A stretch of DNA of 59,137 nt from Flaviramulus sp. (GTDB lineage: Bacteria > Bacteroidota > Bacteroidia > Flavobacteriales > Flavobacteriaceae), in NCBI RefSeq assembly GCF_013001275.1, contig NZ_JABDMV010000073.1, positions 1-59,137 of the forward strand. Reading direction: 5' to 3'. A program made the position numbers and the translations under genes. Each line of letters opens with the position of its first letter. Within the stretch, counting starts at the first letter, position 1. Below, piece by piece: positions 17,398 through 26,617 of the stretch. The notes under the pieces are model-generated. The model was given only the letters and a program-made list of their open reading frames with translations. It had not been told where the DNA came from and searched no databases.

Positions 17398-18168
17398 ATG
17401 AAAAGATTATTTTCTATCCTCGCCATTTCAGGAATGATGGCATTCGGAACTGCTAATGCAACAACTATTGCAAACACTAGCACAGCTGTAACCACAGTAG
17501 CAAGTATTACTCAAGATGATGCAGCACCTGCTGAAGAGCTTGGTTTTCATCAAGAATTAAAAAAGCGTTTTATTGAAGGAGGCCCTGGCTTTATGGGGAT
17601 TGTATTATTATGTTTAATTCTAGGATTAGCAATTGCTATTGAAAGAATTATCTTTTTAAATCTTTCAACAACAAACACTAAAAAATTAGCTACAGACGTT
17701 GAAGAAGCATTAGCTTCTGGTGGTGTTGATGCTGCAAAAGAAGTTTGTAGAAACACAAAAGGACCTATTGCATCCATTTATTATCAAGGATTGGATAGGA
17801 CTGATGAAGGATTAGAAGCCGCAGAAAAAGCTGTAGTAGCTTATGGAGGAGTTCAAATGGGACAGTTAGAAAAAAATGTATCTTGGATTTCATTATTTAT
17901 TGCCTTGGCACCAATGCTTGGTTTCATGGGAACGGTAATAGGTATGATTCAGGCATTCGATAAAATTGAAGCTGCTGGAGATATGCAACCATCACTTGTT
18001 GCAGGAGGTATTAAAGTAGCACTTTTAACTACTGTTTTTGGTTTAGTAGTAGCAATTATTCTTCAAATTTTTTACAATTATATTATTGCTAAAATTGATA
18101 GTATTGTTAACGATATGGAAGATGCTTCTATCACGTTAATGGATCTATTAATTAGAAACAAAAAGTAA
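17398..18168 (+). CDS. exbB: MotA/TolQ/ExbB proton channel family protein
   Basis: This 256-residue inner-membrane protein forms the pentameric channel of an Exb/Tol-type motor that couples proton flow to TonB or a similar effector. It has a cleavable-looking N-terminal hydrophobic segment (residues 4-20), TM1 at about 62-82, and a conserved pair of helices at about 160-225 containing APMLGFMGTVIGMIQAF and GLVVAIILQIF. A four-TM protein and two ExbD proteins follow in the same operon. It may energise TonB-dependent receptors; no tonB gene is in the window. Confidence 0.9.
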   Translation: MKRLFSILAISGMMAFGTANATTIANTSTAVTTVASITQDDAAPAEELGFHQELKKRFIEGGPGFMGIVLLCLILGLAIAIERIIFLNLSTTNTKKLATDVEEALASGGVDAAKEVCRNTKGPIASIYYQGLDRTDEGLEAAEKAVVAYGGVQMGQLEKNVSWISLFIALAPMLGFMGTVIGMIQAFDKIEAAGDMQPSLVAGGIKVALLTTVFGLVVAIILQIFYNYIIAKIDSIVNDMEDASITLMDLLIRNKK

Positions 18169-18189
18169 TAATTTAAAACTAAAAAAATT

Positions 18190-18621
18190 ATGGGTTTACA
18201 TAAAATTTTAAAAATACTAGCATTCACGCTTGCTATTATTGGTGCGATTTTTGCACTCTTAATAATAGCAGGGGATGAAGATACTGCTCAGAGCATGGGT
18301 GGAAATCTGCTTTACGTTGCATATTTAGTGCTAGGTATAGTTTTAGCTCTTGTGCTTTTGTTTGTATTAAAAGGATTGTTTAAAGGAGATATTAAAAAGA
18401 CCTTAACTACTGTTGGTGCATTTTTAGCCATAGTTGTTATAGCTTATGTTATATCTTCAGGAACAGATTTGGATTTACAACCATTTAACGACAAAGGATT
18501 GGGTATTACTGAAGCTATCTCTAAGAATGTTGGAGCAGGATTATATGCTTTTTATATCCTTGCAGTTTTGGCAATAGGATCTATGTTATATGGAGGAGTA
18601 AAAAAAATATTTAATAAATAA
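18190..18621 (+). CDS. Four-helix membrane protein of the Exb operon, function unknown
   Basis: I do not recognise a named family. The 143 residues hold four hydrophobic segments (about 7-27, 38-64, 74-93 and 115-136) with short loops, and a Lys-rich C terminus (GVKKIFNK). The gene lies 21 bases after exbB and 3 bases before the first exbD, so it is translated as part of the motor operon. It could be an assembly factor or an extra subunit of the proton channel; this is inference from position only. Confidence 0.75.
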   Translation: MGLHKILKILAFTLAIIGAIFALLIIAGDEDTAQSMGGNLLYVAYLVLGIVLALVLLFVLKGLFKGDIKKTLTTVGAFLAIVVIAYVISSGTDLDLQPFNDKGLGITEAISKNVGAGLYAFYILAVLAIGSMLYGGVKKIFNK

Positions 18622-18624
18622 ATT

Positions 18625-19212
18625 ATGGCAAAAAGAGCAGCACCAGAAGTAAATGCAGGCTCCATGGCCGACATTGCGTTCTTATTATTAATATTCTTTT
18701 TAGTAACAACTACAATTGAAACAGATTCTGGAATTAACAGAAAGTTACCTCCGATGGAAGAATCTGAGGAAGATGTTATAATCAAGCAAAAAAATATTTT
18801 TACCGTATTATTAAATGGTAAAGATCAATTGCTTGTTGAAGATGATTTAATGGAACTTAAGAATTTAAGAAAAGCGGCTATTGAGTTTCTTGATAATGGA
18901 GGAGATGGTACTTGTAATTACTGCAAGGGAAAAAAGGATCCTACCTCTTCGGATAATCCTGATAAAGCCATAATTTCTTTAAAGAACGAAAGGGAAACAT
19001 CTTATAAAACTTATATAGCTGTACAAAATGAATTGGTTGCAGCTTATAATGATTTAAGAAATAAAAGAGCACAATCACTTTATGGTGAACCTTTCAGTGA
19101 AATGGAAGCAAACTATAAGGATGTGAACTGGCCTGGAAACAAAGAAAAGTTAAAAGAGAAAATTGAGCAAATAAAGCTTGAGTATCCTCAAAAACTTTCA
19201 GAAGTACAATAA
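18625..19212 (+). CDS. exbD: ExbD/TolR-family biopolymer transport protein with CxxC insertion
   Basis: This 195-residue protein has one N-terminal membrane helix (about 15-31) with the conserved proton-carrying Asp16 in MADIAFLLLIFFLV, followed by a periplasmic domain. It is longer than the usual ExbD of about 130-150 residues: an insertion around residues 91-112 carries Cys97-x-x-Cys100 (TCNYCKG), and the C-terminal part is predicted helical and charged. It is the first of two exbD genes in the operon, 23 bases before the second. Confidence 0.88.
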   Translation: MAKRAAPEVNAGSMADIAFLLLIFFLVTTTIETDSGINRKLPPMEESEEDVIIKQKNIFTVLLNGKDQLLVEDDLMELKNLRKAAIEFLDNGGDGTCNYCKGKKDPTSSDNPDKAIISLKNERETSYKTYIAVQNELVAAYNDLRNKRAQSLYGEPFSEMEANYKDVNWPGNKEKLKEKIEQIKLEYPQKLSEVQ

Positions 19213-19234
19213 TTAAAATTTAACATTTATAAAT

Positions 19235-19711
19235 ATGTCTAAATTTAAAAAGAAAAAAAGCGGTGATATGCCGGCGGTTAATACAGCATCGTTACCCGAT
19301 ATCGTATTTATGTTGTTATTCTTCTTTATGGTGGCCACTGTTATGAGGCAAAACACCTTAATGATACAGAATAATTTACCATTTGCGGATCAGGTTGAAA
19401 AGTTGGATAAGAAGGATTTGGTGATGTATATTTATGCAGGAAAACCAAGCGCTAATTATAAACAATACGGTACAGAAGCAAAAATTCAGTTAAATGATAA
19501 ATTTGCTGATGTTAATGAAATTGCTGCTTTTATCGCTGCTGAACGAGCTTCAAAACGTGAAGAATTAATACCATTTTTAACAACTGCACTTAAAGTGGAT
19601 AGTGATGCTAATATGGGATTAATAGGTGATATTAAACAAGAACTACGTAAAGTTAATGCGCTTAAAATAAACTACACTGTTAAAAAAGGAAGTGTGTTTG
19701 GTAATAAGTAA
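19235..19711 (+). CDS. exbD: ExbD/TolR-family biopolymer transport protein (second copy)
   Basis: This 158-residue protein has a basic N terminus (KFKKKKSG), one membrane helix at about 19-37 with conserved Asp22 (LPDIVFMLLFFFMV), and a periplasmic ExbD domain (GDIKQELRKVNALKINYTV near the end). Together with the longer ExbD it may form a heterodimer inside the ExbB channel. It ends the operon, followed by a strong hairpin terminator. Confidence 0.88.
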   Translation: MSKFKKKKSGDMPAVNTASLPDIVFMLLFFFMVATVMRQNTLMIQNNLPFADQVEKLDKKDLVMYIYAGKPSANYKQYGTEAKIQLNDKFADVNEIAAFIAAERASKREELIPFLTTALKVDSDANMGLIGDIKQELRKVNALKINYTVKKGSVFGNK

Positions 19712-19734
19712 ATTTACATTCTTAATTTTATAAA

Positions 19735-19766
19735 AAAGGCGTTTTGATATTTCAAAACGCCTTTTA
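19735..19766 (+). terminator. Terminator of the Exb operon
   Basis: AAAAGGCGTTTTGA (19735-19748) pairs perfectly with TCAAAACGCCTTTT (19753-19766) around a four-base loop, ending in T4. Confidence 0.88.
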
Positions 19767-19842
19767 ACATTTTAATAAGTTCTTAGTTTTATTTATAATT
19801 GTAAGCATAAAATAATGAAACTTTAAATAGTATTAATTATAT

Positions 19843-20535
19843 ATGAATCGTCTACTTGTTATTGCAGTTTTATTGTTGAGTTCGTTGTGGTCTTATACAC
19901 AAGAAAACGCAGATAAAGAAATTGATTCTCTTTATAAAGAAGATCAATTTTATGCAGGAATTACATATAATTTAATTGGAAATCAGCCAAAAAACCTTTC
20001 TCAAAGTGGATTTTCTTTAGGTTTTCATTTGGGGTTTATTAAAGACATGCCTATCAATGATGCAAGGAATATGGCTATTGGAATTGGATTAGGATATTCA
20101 GCTAATTCATACAACCAGAACTTACTTATTAGTAAAAACAATTTCGGAAATGTACGTTATAGCGTATTGGATAACAGTAGTACTTATACAAAAAATAAAT
20201 TATCCACCCATATTTTAGAAGTTCCGATCGAATTTAGATGGCGTACATCAACTCCAACTAACTATAATTTCTGGCGTATTTATGCGGGATTTAAGCTAGG
20301 ATATGTGTTTGCCAATACCTCAAATTACGAAGGTGATTTAGGGTCTATTAAAAATAGAAATTTAAAAGATTTCAATAATTTGCAATACGGCTTTACTATA
20401 AGCACGGGGTTCAATACCTGGAATTTATATGTTTATTATGCTTTGAATAAAATGTTCGCGGAGGAAGCTTTAATTAATGGGGATAATATTGATATGAATG
20501 CAGTAAAAATTGGTTTAATGTTTTACATATTATAA
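19843..20535 (+). CDS. PorT-like outer-membrane beta-barrel protein
   Basis: This 230-residue protein has a signal peptide (hydrophobic 4-17, cleavage near SYTQ), then alternating strands typical of a small barrel (FYAGITYNLIG, GFSLGFHLGF, MAIGIGLGYS, AVKIGLMFYIL). The layout resembles the porin/PorT group common in flavobacteria, some of which serve the type IX secretion system, but I cannot say that it is PorT itself. Its 3' end overlaps the convergent membrane-protein gene by six bases. Confidence 0.7.
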   Translation: MNRLLVIAVLLLSSLWSYTQENADKEIDSLYKEDQFYAGITYNLIGNQPKNLSQSGFSLGFHLGFIKDMPINDARNMAIGIGLGYSANSYNQNLLISKNNFGNVRYSVLDNSSTYTKNKLSTHILEVPIEFRWRTSTPTNYNFWRIYAGFKLGYVFANTSNYEGDLGSIKNRNLKDFNNLQYGFTISTGFNTWNLYVYYALNKMFAEEALINGDNIDMNAVKIGLMFYIL

Positions 20536-21135
20536 CCAATAGCTAACCAATATTATCTGAGGGATTACACCAATAAAAAACCCTAAAATTAGTTCTATAT
20601 AATTATGTGCTTTTAAATGTAATCGAGACGTAGCTATGGCTCCAATCAAAATTACCATTAATGCAAGTGTACCATTTATATTAATACTAAAATGAATACT
20701 TAAAATTATAAAAAACATTAATAATCCAGATATCCCTATCATATGGATACTTGCTTTAAATTTAAAAATGGCTAGTATTAAGCAAACCATATTAGAAATA
20801 AGTATACCCACAAAAAAATAATAAAGCTCAATAACTTGCGAAGGGGTGAAAATTCGTTTTATCACTAAAAAAGTTATAATACAATTTAGTAATAATGGAA
20901 AAATGCGTTCTTTGGTTGTTTCTAGATGCAAAGATTTAACCCTGCCTAAAATTTTTAAAAGAAAAAAAAGTAAAATTGGAAGTAATACTGTTAAAATAAA
21001 AAGAGAAACTAATTTAGCTTGAACAATTTCTTCTGGAATAAAACGTGGCGATTTTGAAAAATAAAAAATAACTCCCAGAAGAGGCATAATAACAGGATGA
21101 AAGATATACGAGATACTTTTTAAAACTTTATCCAT
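20530..21135 (-). CDS. Multi-pass membrane protein, possibly PAP2-like
   Basis: This 201-residue protein has about six hydrophobic helices. The segment SRLHLKAHNYIELILGFFIG near the C terminus resembles the last part of PAP2-superfamily proteins, but the phosphatase signature residues are not all visible, so catalysis is uncertain. It starts on the last base of the rpoN stop codon (TAATG overlap), suggesting translational coupling to sigma-54, and its 3' end overlaps the PorT-like gene. Confidence 0.65.
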   Translation of the reverse strand: MDKVLKSISYIFHPVIMPLLGVIFYFSKSPRFIPEEIVQAKLVSLFILTVLLPILLFFLLKILGRVKSLHLETTKERIFPLLLNCIITFLVIKRIFTPSQVIELYYFFVGILISNMVCLILAIFKFKASIHMIGISGLLMFFIILSIHFSININGTLALMVILIGAIATSRLHLKAHNYIELILGFFIGVIPQIILVSYWL

Positions 21136-22595
21136 TAGATTTTTTTACGTAATCTAGCTACAGGAATGTCTAGTTGCTCTCTATATTTGGCCACGGTTCT
21201 TCTTGCAATTGGATACCCTTTTTCCTTTAGAATGGACGCTAATGTTTCGTCAGTTAAAGGTTTTTTCTTGTTCTCTTCTTCAATAACTGTTTCTAAAATC
21301 TTTTTAATTTCTCTAGTTGACACATCTTCTCCTTGATCGTTTTTCATTGATTCTGAAAAGAATTCTTTTATCAATTTAGTACCATACGGCGTATCAACAT
21401 ATTTACTGTTTGCAACACGTGATACTGTAGAAACATCCATTGAAATTTCATCTGCAATATCTTTTAATATCATGGGTTTTAAATTACGCTCATCACCAGT
21501 GAGGAAATATTCTTTCTGATAATGCATAATGGCACTCATGGTTATAAATAAAGTTTGTTGACGCTGTTTTATAGCCTCGATAAACCATTTTGCGGCATCT
21601 AATTTTTGTTTTATAAAAATTACTGCATCTTTTTGCGACTTAGATTTGTCTTTAGCATCTTTATAGCCTTTAAGCATGTTGTTGTATTCTCTTGAAACAT
21701 GAAGTTCAGGCGCATTTCTTCCATTTAGTGTTAATTCTAATTCCCCATCAACAATTTTTATAGCAAAATCTGGAACTACATGCTCAACAATTCTATTATT
21801 TCCCGCATATGAGCCTCCAGGTTTTGGGTTTAAATGTTCAATTTCTGAAACGGCACCTTTAAGTTGGGTTTCAGTAATATCAAATTTTTGTAGTAATTTT
21901 TTGTAATGCTTTTTAGTAAATTGATCAAATGCATTATCAATTATACTAGTCGCTAATTCGGTGTCCTGAGTTTTATCTTTTCTATGTAATTGTATACTTA
22001 AGCATTCTTGTAAATTCCTAGCACCAACACCGGCTGGGTCGAGTTGATGAACAATTTTTAAAACTTTTTCAATATTTTCTTCCGTAGTGTAAACGTTTTG
22101 GGTGAATGCTAAATCATCCATTATGTCACTTAATTCTCTTCGGATATAGCCACTTTCATCAACACTACCAACTAAAAATTCTGCTATTTCTCGTTCTTCG
22201 TCATTTAGCCTATACGTGTTTAATTGACTTATTAAATGTTGAGTAAAGGATGTGCCTGCGGCATAAGGCATTGTTTTTTCTTCATCATCACTACTATAAT
22301 TATTTACTTGAGTTCTATAATCAGGAATTTCATCATCACTTAAATACTCATCAATATTTATATCGTCTTTTTCAAGAGTTTCATTATTATCAAAATCGTC
22401 ATTTGAATTATCAAGGTCAGAATCGTAATCATTTTCAAGATCATCCTTCCCGTTTTCTAATGCAGGATTTTCTTCTAACTCTTGTTTTAAACGTTGTTCA
22501 AAAGCCTGTGTTGGTAGCTGTATCAATTTCATTAACTGAATTTGCTGCGGCGACAGTTTTTGTGATAATTTGAATTGTAAATATTGTTTAAGCAT
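21135..22595 (-). CDS. rpoN: RNA polymerase sigma-54 factor
   Basis: This 486-residue alternative sigma factor needs AAA+ activators to melt promoters. Region I is the Gln/Leu-rich N terminus (QKLSPQQIQLMKLIQLP), followed by a strongly acidic region at about 50-110, the core-binding domain, the DNA-binding HTH (DVSTVSRVANSKYV) and the RpoN box ARRTVAKYRE near residue 467. It has its own promoter and one-base overlap with the membrane-protein gene downstream. Target promoters are not obvious within the window. Confidence 0.95.
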   Translation of the reverse strand: MLKQYLQFKLSQKLSPQQIQLMKLIQLPTQAFEQRLKQELEENPALENGKDDLENDYDSDLDNSNDDFDNNETLEKDDINIDEYLSDDEIPDYRTQVNNYSSDDEEKTMPYAAGTSFTQHLISQLNTYRLNDEEREIAEFLVGSVDESGYIRRELSDIMDDLAFTQNVYTTEENIEKVLKIVHQLDPAGVGARNLQECLSIQLHRKDKTQDTELATSIIDNAFDQFTKKHYKKLLQKFDITETQLKGAVSEIEHLNPKPGGSYAGNNRIVEHVVPDFAIKIVDGELELTLNGRNAPELHVSREYNNMLKGYKDAKDKSKSQKDAVIFIKQKLDAAKWFIEAIKQRQQTLFITMSAIMHYQKEYFLTGDERNLKPMILKDIADEISMDVSTVSRVANSKYVDTPYGTKLIKEFFSESMKNDQGEDVSTREIKKILETVIEEENKKKPLTDETLASILKEKGYPIARRTVAKYREQLDIPVARLRKKI

Positions 22596-22617
22596 GTTAT
22601 GATTTAAGGTTGTTACT

Positions 22618-22646
22618 CAAAAATATAATAATTATTAGTTAGCCAA
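22618..22646 (-). promoter_or_regulatory. rpoN promoter
   Basis: On the minus strand, TTG (22644-22646), an 18-base spacer and TATTTTTG (22618-22625) match the Bacteroidota promoter pattern. The rpoN ATG lies 22 bases downstream. Confidence 0.65.
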
Positions 22647-22669
22647 CGTTATACTAAGTTAATGATAAT

Positions 22670-24103
22670 TTAAAACTCTGCATTCTGAGGTGTTCTAGGA
22701 AACGGGATTACATCTCTTATATTACTCATTCCTGTTACAAACATTACTAATCTTTCAAAACCCAAGCCAAATCCAGAATGAACGGCAGTACCATATTTAC
22801 GTAAATCCAAATACCACCAAAGCTCTTCTTCTGGAATATTTATAGCTGCCATTTTTTGTTTCAACACTTCTAAACGCTCTTCACGTTGCGCACCTCCTAC
22901 AATTTCTCCTATACCAGGAAACAATATGTCCATAGCACGAACGGTTTTACCATCATCATTCAGACGCATATAAAAAGCTTTAATATTTGCAGGATAATCA
23001 AATAAAATTACCGGGCATTTAAAATGTTTTTCAACAAGAAACCGTTCATGTTCACTTTGTAAATCTGTTCCCCATTCATCAATTAAATATTTGAATTTCT
23101 TTTTCTTATTAGGTTTACAATTGCGTAATATATCAATAGCTTCTGTGTAGCTAACTCGTTTAAAATGGTTGTCTGTTACAAAGTTTAATTTTTCAATTAA
23201 ACTCATGTCGCCGCGTTCTATTTGTGGTTTGGTTTTTTCTTCATCTAATAAGCGTTTGTCTAAAAACTCTAAATCTTCTCTATTATTCTCAAGTACATGG
23301 TTAATAACAGATTTCATAAAATCTTCAGCCAAATCCATATTACCTGCTAAATCCATAAAGGCAACTTCGGGTTCAATCATCCAGAATTCTGCTAAATGAC
23401 GTGAGGTATTAGAGTTTTCTGCCCTGAAAGTTGGACCAAAAGTATAAACTTTACCTAAAGACATGGCATAAGTTTCAGCTTCCAATTGCCCAGAAACGGT
23501 TAGGTTAGTTTCTTTCCCGAAAAAATCTTTAGAATAGTCAACATTACCAGATTCATCAATTGGAGAATTTTTAATATCCAAATTTGTGACTTTAAACATT
23601 TCACCTGCACCTTCAGCATCACTACCCGTAATTATTGGCGTGTGCATATAATAAAAACCATTGTCATTAAAATATTTATGAATAGCAAATGACAATGCTG
23701 ATCGCAATCGCATCACAGCACTAAATGTGTTAGTACGAGTACGTAAATGAGCGTTTTCTCGTAAAAATTCAAACGAGTGTTTTTTAGGCTGAATAGGATA
23801 GGTTTCTGGGTCAGAATCGCCTAAAACAGCTAACTCATTAACCTGTATTTCTACTTTTTGACCCTGACCCTGGCTTTCAACCAATTCGCCTTTTATATGA
23901 ATGGCGGCACCTGTTGTAATACGTTTTAAAAGCGCCTCATCGAAGTTTTCGAAATCAACTACACATTGAATGCTATTTAAAGTAGAGCCGTCGTTTAAGG
24001 CAATAAAACGATTTGCTCTAAAAGTACGAACCCATCCTTTAATTTCAACTTCCGGAATAACAATATCTTGTGCGAGTAATTCTGAAACAGTTCTTGTGTG
24101 CAT
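22670..24103 (-). CDS. asnS: Asparaginyl-tRNA synthetase (EC 6.1.1.22)
   Basis: This 477-residue class IIb synthetase charges tRNA-Asn. The N-terminal OB-fold anticodon-binding domain ([10 protein letters not shown]...FIALNDGS) covers residues 1-110. The catalytic core shows motif 2 ([24 protein letters not shown]) and motif 3 ([14 protein letters not shown]) near the C terminus. The ATG is the first Met below a good promoter. The gene is monocistronic as far as the sequence shows. Confidence 0.96.
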   Translation of the reverse strand: MHTRTVSELLAQDIVIPEVEIKGWVRTFRANRFIALNDGSTLNSIQCVVDFENFDEALLKRITTGAAIHIKGELVESQGQGQKVEIQVNELAVLGDSDPETYPIQPKKHSFEFLRENAHLRTRTNTFSAVMRLRSALSFAIHKYFNDNGFYYMHTPIITGSDAEGAGEMFKVTNLDIKNSPIDESGNVDYSKDFFGKETNLTVSGQLEAETYAMSLGKVYTFGPTFRAENSNTSRHLAEFWMIEPEVAFMDLAGNMDLAEDFMKSVINHVLENNREDLEFLDKRLLDEEKTKPQIERGDMSLIEKLNFVTDNHFKRVSYTEAIDILRNCKPNKKKKFKYLIDEWGTDLQSEHERFLVEKHFKCPVILFDYPANIKAFYMRLNDDGKTVRAMDILFPGIGEIVGGAQREERLEVLKQKMAAINIPEEELWWYLDLRKYGTAVHSGFGLGFERLVMFVTGMSNIRDVIPFPRTPQNAEF

Positions 24104-24123
24104 ATATGTTAAATTTATTAATG

Positions 24124-24153
24124 TAAATATAAAAAAAGCGTATCGGCTTTCAA
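24124..24153 (-). promoter_or_regulatory. asnS promoter
   Basis: On the minus strand, TTG (24151-24153), a 19-base spacer and TATATTTA (24124-24131) fit the -33/-7 consensus with one change in the last base. The ATG is at 24103. Confidence 0.65.
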
Positions 24154-24182
24154 TTACAGATTAATTAAAATAAACTGTAAAT

Positions 24183-26570
24183 TTACTCGTCTTCGTCTTC
24201 TTTTGGGATAATATTAATCGATGGTTCTCTAAGCACTTCTTTGTTAGCAATACTGCGTTCTAAAGATAATAGTAGTGAGGGAAGTAATAATAAATTAGAC
24301 AACATAGCAAATAATAATGTAGCAGATACTAATGCACCTAATGCGACAGTTCCTCCAAAGCTCGAAATAGTGAAAACTGAAAAACCGAAAAACAAAACAA
24401 TAGATGTGTAAAACATGCTGACTCCAGTTTCCCGTAAAGCACCATAAACAGAGACTTTAATTTTCCAATGATTGGCTTGTAATTCTTGCCTATATTTTGC
24501 TAAAAAATGAATAGTATCATCGACCGATATACCAAAAGCAATACTAAAAACTAATATAGTTGAAGGTTTTATAGGGACTCCCAAATAGCCCATTAGGCCT
24601 GCCGTTACTAGTAATGGTAATAAATTAGGAATAAGTGAGACAATTATCATTCGTCCTGACCTGAACATATATGCCATAAATAAAGCAATTAATAATATAG
24701 CTAATGATAAGGAAATGGCTAAGTTTTTTACAAGATATTTTGTTCCTTTTTGGAATACTAATGCCTTGCCCGTCATGGTTACATCGTATCTATCTTTTGG
24801 AAATACTTTATCTATTTTAGTTTGAATATTTTCCTCAATACGCTCCATTTTATCTGTTCCAATATCTTTCATAAAGGTTGTGATGCGTGCGTATTGACCA
24901 GTACTATCTACAAAGTTTTTTAGCAAATCGACATTTGAAGACGAGTTTTTTGCATAAGAAAGTATAAAACTATTTTCTTGAGCTGTTGGTAACTGATAAA
25001 ATTTAGGGTTGCCATTATAGTAGGCCTGTTTAGAATATTTAACTAAACTTACTACAGATATTGGTTTTGATAATTCAGGAATTTCAATGATCAAATCCTC
25101 AAGCTCATCCATACGTTTAAGTGTAGAGAGTTTCATAACACCTTTTTTACGTTTGGTGTCAATCATAAATTCTAAGGGCATGATGCCATTAAATTCCTTT
25201 TCGAAAAAACGAATATCATTTACAAAATCAGACTCTTGGGGCATATCTTCAATTAAACTACCAGATATTTTTATCTGATAAATACCGATGATGCTTAAGG
25301 TCAATAATACAACAGAAGTAATGTAAATAGCTATTCGTTGTTGTTTTACCATGCGCTCCATCCAATTAACAAATCCACCTATCCAGCGTTTATTTAAGTG
25401 CTCTAAATGACGATCTTTTGGAAAGGGCAAAAAAGTATAAATGATAGGAATAATAAGAATACAAAGAATAAAAATTGCCAGAATACTCAAGGATGCTACA
25501 ACACCAAACTCTTTTAAAAGTTTGCTTTCGGTTAGAATAAAGGTAGCAAATCCAGAAGCGGTAGTAACGTTAGTCATTAAAGTTGCATTACCAATTTTAG
25601 TAATAACGCGTTGTAATGATTTTACTTTATTACCATGTAATTTAACTTCATGTTGGTATTTATTAATTAAAAAGATGCAATTCGGAATTCCTATTACAAT
25701 AATTAAGGGTGGAATAAGGGCGGTTAAAACAGTAATTTCATAATTTAATAAACCTATAATACCTAAGGTCCACATAACACCAATGCACACAACAATTAGC
25801 GAAATAAAAGTAGCACGGAATGATCTAAAAAATAAAAAGAAAATAAAGGATGTTACTAATAAAGCAGCTAGTATAAACTTTCCAATTTCATCAACAATAT
25901 TTTGTGAGTTTAGAGTACGGATATAGGGCATTCCCGAAATACGAACATCTAAATTATTATTAATTTCAAAATTTTCAATTGTTGGTAATAATGTATTTAT
26001 TACGAAGTCTTTTCGAGCTGATGTATTTACAATATCTTTTTTTAGATAGATAGCAGTTCTAATCGTTTTTGAGTTCTTGTTGAACAAAAAATTATCATAA
26101 AATGGATACTGTTCAAAAAGCTCGCTCTGTAATACTTCAATTTGTTTTAAGGATGAAATAGAATCTTTAATAAAAGGCTCCAGCTTAAACCTCTCATTGT
26201 TAGTGTCTTTTATGAGTTTTTGAAGGTCTTTTATGGAAATGACAGTTTCAACTGCGCCATTTTTTTTAAAATCTTCTGAGAGTTTATTCCAAGCATTTAA
26301 TTTATCAATTGTAAACAAGGTGCTGTCTTTTAAACCAAGCACAATAAGGTTTCCTTCTTCACCAAATGTTTTTAAAAAATCATTATAAGTTGTGTTTATT
26401 TCATGGTCATCAGGTAATAAATTGGCTTCGGTGTAGGTGAAACGCATATTATCCCATTGCTGACTAAAGAAAAAAGTAGCTATAATAATACCAACAAGAA
26501 TGATTATTTTATTACGTAAAATTAATCGTGCGGTAATATCCCAGAAATCGTTAGTAAAAAGTTTAAACAT
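24183..26570 (-). CDS. MMPL/RND-superfamily transporter (sterol-sensing-domain type)
   Basis: This 795-residue protein has the RND half-repeat twice: TM1 at about 24-42, a periplasmic loop, five helices around 225-385, TM7 near 415, another loop, and helices at about 625-780. The relay-type motif FSIAFGISVDDTIHFLAKYR and its first-half counterpart are seen. MMPL-type exporters move lipids or hopanoid-like molecules; the substrate here is unknown. The C terminus is acidic (KEDEDE). A TACCTTTG element lies 20 bases upstream, and a DUF5686-type barrel gene precedes it on the same strand. Confidence 0.85.
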   Translation of the reverse strand: MFKLFTNDFWDITARLILRNKIIILVGIIIATFFFSQQWDNMRFTYTEANLLPDDHEINTTYNDFLKTFGEEGNLIVLGLKDSTLFTIDKLNAWNKLSEDFKKNGAVETVISIKDLQKLIKDTNNERFKLEPFIKDSISSLKQIEVLQSELFEQYPFYDNFLFNKNSKTIRTAIYLKKDIVNTSARKDFVINTLLPTIENFEINNNLDVRISGMPYIRTLNSQNIVDEIGKFILAALLVTSFIFFLFFRSFRATFISLIVVCIGVMWTLGIIGLLNYEITVLTALIPPLIIVIGIPNCIFLINKYQHEVKLHGNKVKSLQRVITKIGNATLMTNVTTASGFATFILTESKLLKEFGVVASLSILAIFILCILIIPIIYTFLPFPKDRHLEHLNKRWIGGFVNWMERMVKQQRIAIYITSVVLLTLSIIGIYQIKISGSLIEDMPQESDFVNDIRFFEKEFNGIMPLEFMIDTKRKKGVMKLSTLKRMDELEDLIIEIPELSKPISVVSLVKYSKQAYYNGNPKFYQLPTAQENSFILSYAKNSSSNVDLLKNFVDSTGQYARITTFMKDIGTDKMERIEENIQTKIDKVFPKDRYDVTMTGKALVFQKGTKYLVKNLAISLSLAILLIALFMAYMFRSGRMIIVSLIPNLLPLLVTAGLMGYLGVPIKPSTILVFSIAFGISVDDTIHFLAKYRQELQANHWKIKVSVYGALRETGVSMFYTSIVLFFGFSVFTISSFGGTVALGALVSATLLFAMLSNLLLLPSLLLSLERSIANKEVLREPSINIIPKEDEDE

Positions 26571-26589
26571 GCTAAAATTAAAAGATGCG

Positions 26590-26597
26590 CAAAGGTA
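26590..26597 (-). promoter_or_regulatory. Possible -7 element of the MMPL transporter
   Basis: TACCTTTG on the minus strand is 19 bases before the ATG at 26570. No TTG is found 17-21 bases further up. Confidence 0.4.
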
Positions 26598-26617
26598 GAA
26601 AAAACCTCTGTATTACA

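Noticed and set aside
22250-22573. Plus-strand frame rich in His, Leu and Tyr across the start of rpoN
   Set aside because: It is the complement of the Asp/Glu/Asn-rich acidic region of sigma-54, which removes stop codons in that frame by composition.
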